64,000 nt of DNA, from contig OZ020485.1 of assembly GCA_963971405.1 (NCBI GenBank), forward strand, positions 9,796,001-9,860,000. The letters are read 5' to 3'. Shown here piece by piece: positions 57,265 to 64,000 of this stretch. This DNA is from Psococerastis gibbosa (taxonomy: Eukaryota; Arthropoda; Insecta; Psocodea; Psocidae). The notes beneath the pieces were generated by a model. The model did no database searches. It was given only the letters and a program-made list of their open reading frames with translations, and had not been told where the DNA came from. A program made the translations under genes and the position numbers. The first letter of the stretch is position 1, and the number at the start of each line of letters is the position of its first letter.

Positions 57265-57545
57265 CGTCTCGTCTCGAGGACAAGTCATGGTGGCCTGAGG
57301 ACTTGCAAGCAAAACCCTGCAATGCAATACAGTTAAGACTCCAACGCTATGTTTCGCTGGGCAGGCCCATAAAAATTCATCTGTTCCTATCCCTCGGCTC
57401 GAGAAGTATAAGTCACTGTGGTCTGAGGACTAGCAAGCAAACCCCTGTTAAGACTCCAATGCTACGTGGGTCTACTATGTTTCGCTGGGCAGGGCCATGA
57501 AAATACTTCTGGTCCATACCTCTTCGCTCGAAAAGGATAAGGCAT
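57265..57545 (+). repeat. Tandem repeat, unit about 130-145 bp, just over two units
   Basis: tggcctgaggacttgcaagc at 57292 and tggtctgaggactagcaagc at 57420; tatgtttcgctgggcaggcc at 57350 and tatgtttcgctgggcagggc at 57477; a third start (ctcgaaaaggataag) at about 57526. Part of the unit recurs at 58400-58455. Confidence 0.75.
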
Positions 57546-57699
57546 TGCCAGAAAGTGTGAAAGAAATGGAAACCTTTATAAGCGGTGCTCGCTATAATAG
57601 GGACGAACACTTTTCAGCACCCTATAACAAAGAATTGGAATCAGGATTCGGGACGAATCTCACTAAGCATGGGGCAAAACTCTGGTTGCATCATATGTA

Positions 57700-57905
57700 C
57701 AAGAAGCTGGATCAGACATCTGCTGTGAACTTCGTCAGTTGCATCACAGAAGGGACCATAGAAGGCGTAAACCGACTTGGGCGCCCAAGAAAGGAATATC
57801 TGTAGCAAGTGATGGAGAATGTAGGGTCCAGTACATACTATACGTGTAGCTCAAGAGGGCGTTACAAGATCGAGGGGAGTGAAGGCATCGATGTCAAACA
57901 GCCAG
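57700..57905 (+). mobile_element. LINE 3' end with frame breaks
   Basis: VNFVSCITEGTIEG, then VNRLGRPRKEYL and the DNA for QVMENVGSSTY after a stop. This follows the insect LINE C-terminal order (ITEGTxxGxxRRGRPRKEYxRQVMEDVG). Decayed. Confidence 0.65.
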
Positions 57906-57989
57906 CCGGCTGCAACTTGAAGAGAGCGTGAGAGAGAAAGAGAGATAGAGACGCACACTAATTTATTGCCGTAGCAACTGAGGAGAGCA

Positions 57990-58262
57990 AGCAAATGCCC
58001 AACATGATTCGGCGGGAAATGCGAACAGTGGTGGCTTTATTGACTGGCCACGGGAGGTTCTGGCAACACATGGCCAGATTGGACATCATCAAACATGGAG
58101 CAGGAGTGCTTTGGCGATACTGTGGAGAAAAGCCAGAGACGGCATTACACTTTCTGACAGAATGTCCAGCTCTCGCTTACAGCCGATTCAGGTTGCTGGC
58201 GCCGGGCTTCCGAAGTGTGCTGCTATTCGCCCTGGAAACTGGACTGAAAAACCTTTAACGGG
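57990..58262 (+). mobile_element. LINE C-terminal fragment after RNase H
   Basis: Reads RTVVALLTGHGRFWQHMARL, then YCGEKPETALHFLTECPAL with an HxxxxC-type end. LTGH...CGEExETxxHxLxxCPAL is the usual end of RNase H-bearing insect LINEs (Jockey/R1/I-like). The frame is open for 87 codons, then stops at 58256-58258. Confidence 0.75.
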
Positions 58263-59235
58263 ATAATATTTGGTGCTCCATGAACTTAGCAGTCTGCGGT
58301 AACCTCATTACTAACAATAATAAAGCTAAGCATCGGGGTTTGGTCCCAGTCTAATGTCGCTGGATAACATCACACAAGGCAAACCCTGCGTTTTGTCTAA
58401 AGAGTCGACAAGTCATACTGGCCTGAGGAATCAGGGGACTTGCAAGTAATAAAGAGTGTTAGGACCTGGTGTAGTACATACTCTTGTAAGGGGCGATGGG
58501 GGGATCCAGTTTCGCTCCAGGCGGCTAACGAGATGGGCTATCCTTGGATTACCGGCTATTATGACTAAAATCACAAATCGATTGCATAACGAACGGAATT
58601 TGCAGACTGAGTGGTTCGTATCTCAACGAAAAAACCTCCCAGGATTGAAATCGGGATGAGAGGACAAAGTAACTCAGAACTTAATAAAGCCCTTTAATAC
58701 TTCACTACATCCAAATGCTCTTTCTCACGACTGCTGCAATGTTTACGGCTGTGAAAAGCCCACAACTCGGTTCACTGAAATGAAACAGTTATGGCGGTCT
58801 TTTTTCCTTGACACCAAAAATCACGGACGCTTTTTGGCACTTTCTGGCTCCGTTGCGCATGTGCTGGGTGTGCACGGTTCTTTTGAGGTGCAGTAGTCAA
58901 AGTTTTGTTGTTGTAGTAAAAAATACAAACATCATGCATACGTGCATTGAAAATGCATGCGTCGAAAAACATTTATTCACACAAAAAGATAGTCGAAGTT
59001 TTCAATCTTAACAGACTTATCTGGTTGGGCGCATCTTCTACAGGCTGTTATATATTATCATCGAAGTATGTGTGACAATTTCCATGCATACAATTAAAGA
59101 ATCAACCACAGAAAAATTTCTTAACATGATATCAACATTCGTGTACGTTTACTGTGCGGCAATAATTTAGGAACCCACCAGGCACCTATAGGAAATCAAT
59201 TAATTCCATTATCCAAGGGATAGGCTTCGATTTCA
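58263..59235. other. Unassigned sequence
   Basis: 58380-58455 repeats part of the 57265 unit. The rest is not recognised. Confidence 0.45.
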
Positions 59236-59470
59236 ATATAGGAGAGATGGAACAATCGCTCTCAACAAGGATATTTTTTAATTTCTGGTGCCACCTCCCA
59301 TGTTTTTTTTAAATGATCTGAGCTTCGGCCAATTGACGCGTCTTCTTTTTACCAATGAGAGCACGCCTTAGAGCCACAACGGGATTTGTTTGGAAGTGTC
59401 AAGGCGTGATTGGCCTGAGAAGAAAAAATTTCCTTCGTGGGAGGGAATGTCTCATCTCTCCTATATAGAA
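59236..59470. mobile_element. MITE-N copy 4 (longest)
   Basis: atataggagagatggaacaa at the left and gtctcatctctcctatatag at the right are inverted. ttttttaatttctggtgcca is the internal family block. About 235 bp. Confidence 0.72.
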
Positions 59471-60159
59471 CCTAACCTAACCTGTGTATGATGAACTACC
59501 TGCTGCCACTCACCCCGATCATTCCACCCACAAAACATTAGATAATTTTAATTGTTTAACGGACAATGATTCACTAAAGGACGGTAGAGGAGTGACCATA
59601 ACAGAAACAACTATCTATTCCACTGATGCTCTCTTGAAGACTGAAGCCAGCAGAGTCGCTTCCCAGAAGGGCTTGTCCCGCATTGGCAGTACTCCAACAG
59701 ATGCCTGGACTCAAAATAACCAGAGCACCTGATGAAGTACAATCGACGCGGGAGGGAAAGCCTTTTTCGCTCAACAGGTTGTTTGGTGTGACGGTGACTG
59801 AAGACTGGTAGAAAAGGACGAATGGTTAATGTTGAGGAACTTGGCTACGAAAACTGCAGAACAGTGAAAAGGTCTGGACGCCGTCTATCCCACCTTGGTG
59901 GGCCATGGACAAAGGTTGATTGATTGCGGATTCTGTGGCTGCCGAGTTGATGAAGAACGCTGAAAGAACAAGAAGCTCCGCGCGCTACTTCAGGTACCTG
60001 GCTTGGTTAAAAAGACAAGTCGGAAGGCCCCGAGCAGCGCGGACAGCCACTTGAACATACCATACATCGCTAAAGGTGCAGAAGATGTTATACCTATACC
60101 TAGTCTGGAAAATTACATTGAGGCTTACAAATACATGTAGTTTTTCAGTCCATAAGACA
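59471..60159. other. Unassigned sequence
   Basis: An 82-codon plus-strand frame at 59484 has no domain. 59880-59925 (cccaccttggtgggccatgg) could be a LINE scrap. Confidence 0.4.
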
Positions 60160-60350
60160 GGGGCAGATCCAGATATTCCCGGGGGGGGGGGGGACAACAA
60201 GGCTAACCTGTAAAGACAAAGAAGATTTACTCCCCCTGGCTGCAGCTGGAGCAGGTACATAAATTGTAAAATCCCCAGGGGACTGACTTAAAAATAAAAT
60301 AGGAAGGGTTAGCCCCCCCCCCCTTCACTGGATCCACCACTTGCGTACAA
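60160..60350. mobile_element. Possible hAT-like MITE
   Basis: caggggcagatccag with a G run at 60180-60193 faces a C run and cactggatccaccacttg, similar in inverse. No target duplication seen. Confidence 0.4.
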
Positions 60351-60889
60351 TACAGATATACAGTAGACATACAGTTCTACATCTCATCGGAGTTATCACC
60401 CCTTACAGAACAAAACGATACGATTACCATGTCAAATAAATGCATTTTACACATGGTAGATTGGAAAGTGTGTTTTAATACTAAGGATAGTACAATATTA
60501 ATCAAAGTGCCGTCAAAGTTTACAATACATTCTATACAGTAGTAAATTAAGTAAACAAAATACACAATATTGTCAACTATTACTAAATAATAAAATTAAT
60601 TAAGACCATAGAAATATATTAACTGGAGTGGTGGGAGCCATAGTAATATGCCTTACGGGGCACCCGTTCACCATAAGCCAACTATCAGAGATAAGTACTA
60701 ACGCAAAAAATATCGAAGTCTTACACATTGCAGCATAGCAGAACGGATACCTGGACCCGGTCAAAAACTCTGTACTTAGCTTGTGCACGCTATTTTCCCC
60801 GCCAAATTGCGCACTTCTCTTGTGCAGGCTACCCTAGCAACCATATTGCCACTGGATACAGCCATACAGCCACTGGATGATTAAGACAT
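60351..60889. other. Unassigned sequence
   Basis: Nothing recognised. Confidence 0.45.
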
Positions 60890-61140
60890 ATTTCAAAATA
60901 TTTTGTAAACAAAGATTGAGTAACTTAATTAATTCCTCCAAAATGGGCAGATGCAAATTCACAAAAACTAAAGCTTCGCAGTTAATTTACATTTTCTCAC
61001 ACAAAATATTATTACATCGAAGAAATCTGATAAAGTTCATAGGGCAGATTTTATAGAATGAACGTTGTATAGTAAATTATCCGCATGAATAGACTGTTTT
61101 TTGAGAAAGGTTGCATTTTTTTATGCATTTTGTAAAAAAA
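60890..61140. mobile_element. Diverged MITE-O relative
   Basis: tttcaaaatattttgtaaac, acaaaatattattacatcga and tgcattttgtaaaaaaa follow the MITE-O pattern loosely. Confidence 0.4.
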
Positions 61141-61616
61141 AAAAAAAACTAGCGTAGATCAAAGAATGATGGCTACCAACAAAGAATTCTAAAAATTACT
61201 TAAGTTAAAAAACCCTTATAAGACCGGTTGCAACATACGGCTCCGAAACCTGGAATCTTACAACCATCGACGCCAATAAACTCGGAGTCTTCGAGTATTG
61301 AAAAGAAAGATAATAGAGCCTTAATTTCCCCGCAATTGCTCAGGCCCAGTCCTACCCTGATTACCATACGATCGCAACAAAAAGCAGCGTATCGTGGATT
61401 TGGAAGCAAACAAGGTTTGCTTCAACAAGCCTTGCCTGATGGCTGACGTGTACTAAAAGTATCATCAGCAGTCTTGGGGCATTATCGCGTTACTTGGAAT
61501 TCGCTGACTTAATAGAAATGAGTCATGCGATAATTTAATACTGATTCACAATTTCCCCGCGTGTAGTAGGCCACTGTTGTAGTGTAATCTGAGACCACTA
61601 TTCCCAACATTTGTAA
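61141..61616. other. Unassigned sequence
   Basis: 61201-61280 (cggttgcaacatacggctcc, gaaacctgg) reads ATYGSETWNL, a short scrap of LINE reverse transcriptase on the plus strand. Confidence 0.45.
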
Positions 61617-62025
61617 AGGCCGGCGGCATACTATCCCTTCACACCGTCCCGCCAAAAGGGACCGGTTTGAAGGGATGGCTTGAATACATGGAGTCTAATG
61701 GACGCGGTCACACTGTTCCGGTGGCACCGTGCCAACCGCAATCGACCGGATGGTGCTGCGGCCCGAAAGGTGCTGCGGCCCGAAAGGATGACCGGACGAC
61801 GGGACAAATAAATAAACATTCAGTTGAGTGAGACCAGTCACACGGTCCGTCTGTACCGCGCGGTTGGAATGGTCGACATCGACACGTTTATTGTGTGTGT
61901 CCATGCGACTGATTGGATCAAGAGTTAAATCAGCTGTTTTTACGCGGTCGAACCGGACAGTGTGGCAGCGTCATGTTATCCCGCCAGAACGCATCCGGCA
62001 AAAAGGGATAGCATGTCGCCGGTCT
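61617..62025. mobile_element. MITE-W, about 409 bp with about 30-bp inverted ends
   Basis: aggccggcggcatactatcc at the left and ggatagcatgtcgccggtct at the right are inverted matches. An internal 17-bp unit (ggtgctgcggcccgaaa) is repeated directly at 61752-61768 and 61769-61785. Single copy here. Confidence 0.65.
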
Positions 62026-63735
62026 AATAAGACAGTAGGTGTCTTACTCTTATTGCCAACCAGTGCCCCCACAAAAAGCCACAAAAATAAAATTGCAATA
62101 GATTACAAAAAATCAAAACAATAAACTAAAGCAAATAAACTTGTCGAAATAGTATTTGGCAGGATTTTGCATCCTGCATCTCCATTTTCTAATTGATAGT
62201 GGAATATTCATCTACTTTTTTGCCCCAAAAAGGGCCCCCCGCAATTCCTGACCACGGGCACCCACAAGGCCAAACCCGGCACTGTTGCCAACCAATTATG
62301 ATTCAAATAATTATGCTGCTCAAGGGGTCCCAAGACCTACTCGTATGTCAGCTCAACTCTCTAAATAATAATAATATTGATATTTTCCAATTAATGGAGT
62401 AAGTCTAGTCAGCTATGCGCTAACTAAATTGGGGGAATCAGGGGAAATCAGGTACTGTTTGGCAGTGGCAAATACATAACATTTTTTTGGGAGGGCAATA
62501 CCAGACCACCTCTAGCCATCAACATTTATTAGATAGCTGCCAAATTATGGATTAAAACAACTCGCATAAATTAATTTCGTCTTAAGTTTTTCCAATTTCG
62601 GGAGCCCCCCCCCCCCCCCCCTAAGATACTTCGTCTAACAGAAGACAAATAACCCTTACATTTGAATGTCTTCTGTTCCGCGAGTCAAGCTAACGGAACT
62701 CTTGTGGTTTTTTCTGCCTGAGCAGCAATGTTCTCCCGAACTGTGACTAGTGAATTAGGAGTAAGGAATTAGGAATAAGGAGTGATTAATAAAATTTCGT
62801 ATGAACATTCACAAAAGCTAAATGTGGATCCACCGCTGCCGGATCTGCATTTGTCGTACCTTGTAGAAATGCAATGATGTGTAGTAATTGCATCACGAGA
62901 ACAAAATGTGTAAATGTGTTTCTATTATCAGTGATCTAAACAATTGTTTACATATGAGCCACGATTCCGTATGAACGGCGAACACTTGTTCGAATCTTAT
63001 AGGAATTGGCAGGGATATGGGGCGGTTATTGAATATAGCTATGATATGGGAATGGGACGAATGATCCCACAAATAAATCTATAGGCCCAGCATTTCGCAT
63101 GATAGAACTAATCACACAAAAGCGCCAAAACTAGTAAAAACAACAACAACAAATTGCTATTTCTTCCTCCCGCACATCAACCATTAATAATGGCAACAAG
63201 TTCGACAGAATCGCTTCCTCGTTAACCCGATAGGACGAAGTTCAACTCCCGTTCTCACCAGAATTTTCTCGATTTCCCTTTTCGCGGGATTCCCCCCACC
63301 CCCCCCCCCCTTGTTTGCATTTGCGGCTAGGTGCGTTGGTGCCTGCTGGGTACAATGCATGTTTCCCATGCGCTACATAGCATAAGCAAACATGTCTACA
63401 TTTGTAATAGGTCTAAAAAGGAGATTCGTGCGCCGACAATTACGAAGACGGGTTAACGGGTTCCAGAATTAGCGCACAAACAGGCTGGTGGGAGCTTCTA
63501 GACCTGGAACTCACACTTTTTTGCCAATTAACATATTGTAGGTTAAATGTGACTAGCAGCCATATTTTCAATCTTGCGCACTATACTATTATATGCTTAC
63601 TGCATATTGTGCAATGTCTTACTTAGGCTCAATCTCGCGCGAATTTAGATGAAGGGCGAAACAGTTCAACCTAATTTCAATATGAAAAGTTCGCCCTCGC
63701 CCGTGCTCTCTCAAAATCGCTTGCAGTTAGAGTTG
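62026..63735. other. Unassigned sequence, 1.7 kb
   Basis: C runs at 62604-62620 and 63298-63311. Short frames without domains. Confidence 0.45.
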
Positions 63736-63918
63736 AACTCGTATCTGTACTTGGTCATGCTTTCGCCTGTTACATTGCCTCAATGGTAAGCTTGTCTCAG
63801 CTTAACCATCGTCGCTTGTAGCCGGCGTAGGTTGGCATCAAGGACGTACTATGTACTAGTTTGCTAATGGCTGAAATTGCATACGGAAACAGCATAAATA
63901 ATGTCCGAAATCCATGGG
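63736..63918 (+). repeat. Single arm of foldback-M
   Basis: actcgtatctgtacttggtc, ttcgcctgttacattgcctc, catacggaaacagcataaat, gtccgaaatccatgggg: matches 44767-44973 with small gaps. Confidence 0.78.
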
Positions 63919-63925
63919 GTTAACA

Positions 63926-64000
63926 GAAAGAAAGAAAATGGTCTTTATTTTTCTTGTGGATGAATTTCGGCCCACTCTTATAATTAACCCACAGAAACGT
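63926..64000 (-). mobile_element. SINE-X 3' part
   Basis: Reverse of the unit at 39872: ggtctttatttttcttgtgg, atttcggcccactcttataa, ttaaccc. Cut by the window end. Confidence 0.55.

Noticed and set aside
57028-57336. GC-rich 102-codon frame as a gene
   Set aside because: Open in two registers on the same strand, as expected from high GC, and it runs into the tandem repeat at 57265.

Overview
The window is animal nuclear DNA, AT-rich and crowded with transposons. I read it as an arthropod, probably an insect. The basis is a KAT7/chameau-type MYST acetyltransferase gene split by a very long intron, a decayed mariner, several tRNA-derived SINEs and many MITE families. The species is not identified, and a hemipteroid insect is only a guess. 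Family labels such as MITE-C or SINE-B are local names I use to link copies inside this window.

Gene content: one host gene is supported, on the + strand. Three exons (383-569, 47779-48019, 49855-50078) encode the C-terminal part of the MYST histone acetyltransferase domain of KAT7/HBO1 (Drosophila chameau). They join with compatible phases (enters in phase 2, then phase 0, then phase 1) and read to a stop at 50076-50078. Upstream exons, including the MYST zinc finger, lie outside the window. The first intron seen here is about 47.2 kb and interrupts the acetyltransferase fold between ...GYFSK and EKNSF.... Around exon 47779-48019 lie decayed copies of the same exon (47388-47620, 47658-47762, weaker 48050-48114). 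Many of their differences from the live exon are synonymous.

Layout: 1-382 is intron tail. 570-47778 is an intron packed with repeats. These include about eleven MITE-C copies with GCTTTCC/GGAAAGC ends, ten SINE-B pieces, repeat-F, retroposon-H with 10-14 bp target duplications, MITE-G with long inverted ends, and three related palindromic families (I, R, U) that share an internal GACGTGGTAGCAGACATT-like block. It also holds a mariner (30962-32377) carrying two younger insertions, a hAT-type MITE with an exact 8-bp duplication (29801-30035), a 533-bp foldback (44767-45299), a 27-bp minisatellite (24728-24962) and 3' scraps of LINEs. 50079-64000 is downstream of the gene and holds more of the same families, two TTAA-flanked MITEs (51267-51633, 52080-52463) and LINE tails at 57265-58260. 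No rRNA gene, functional tRNA gene, CRISPR, LTR retrotransposon or complete transposase gene was recognised.

The repeats are not a pathway. They form a layered record in which target-site duplications, checked by eye, show the order of insertion in several places.
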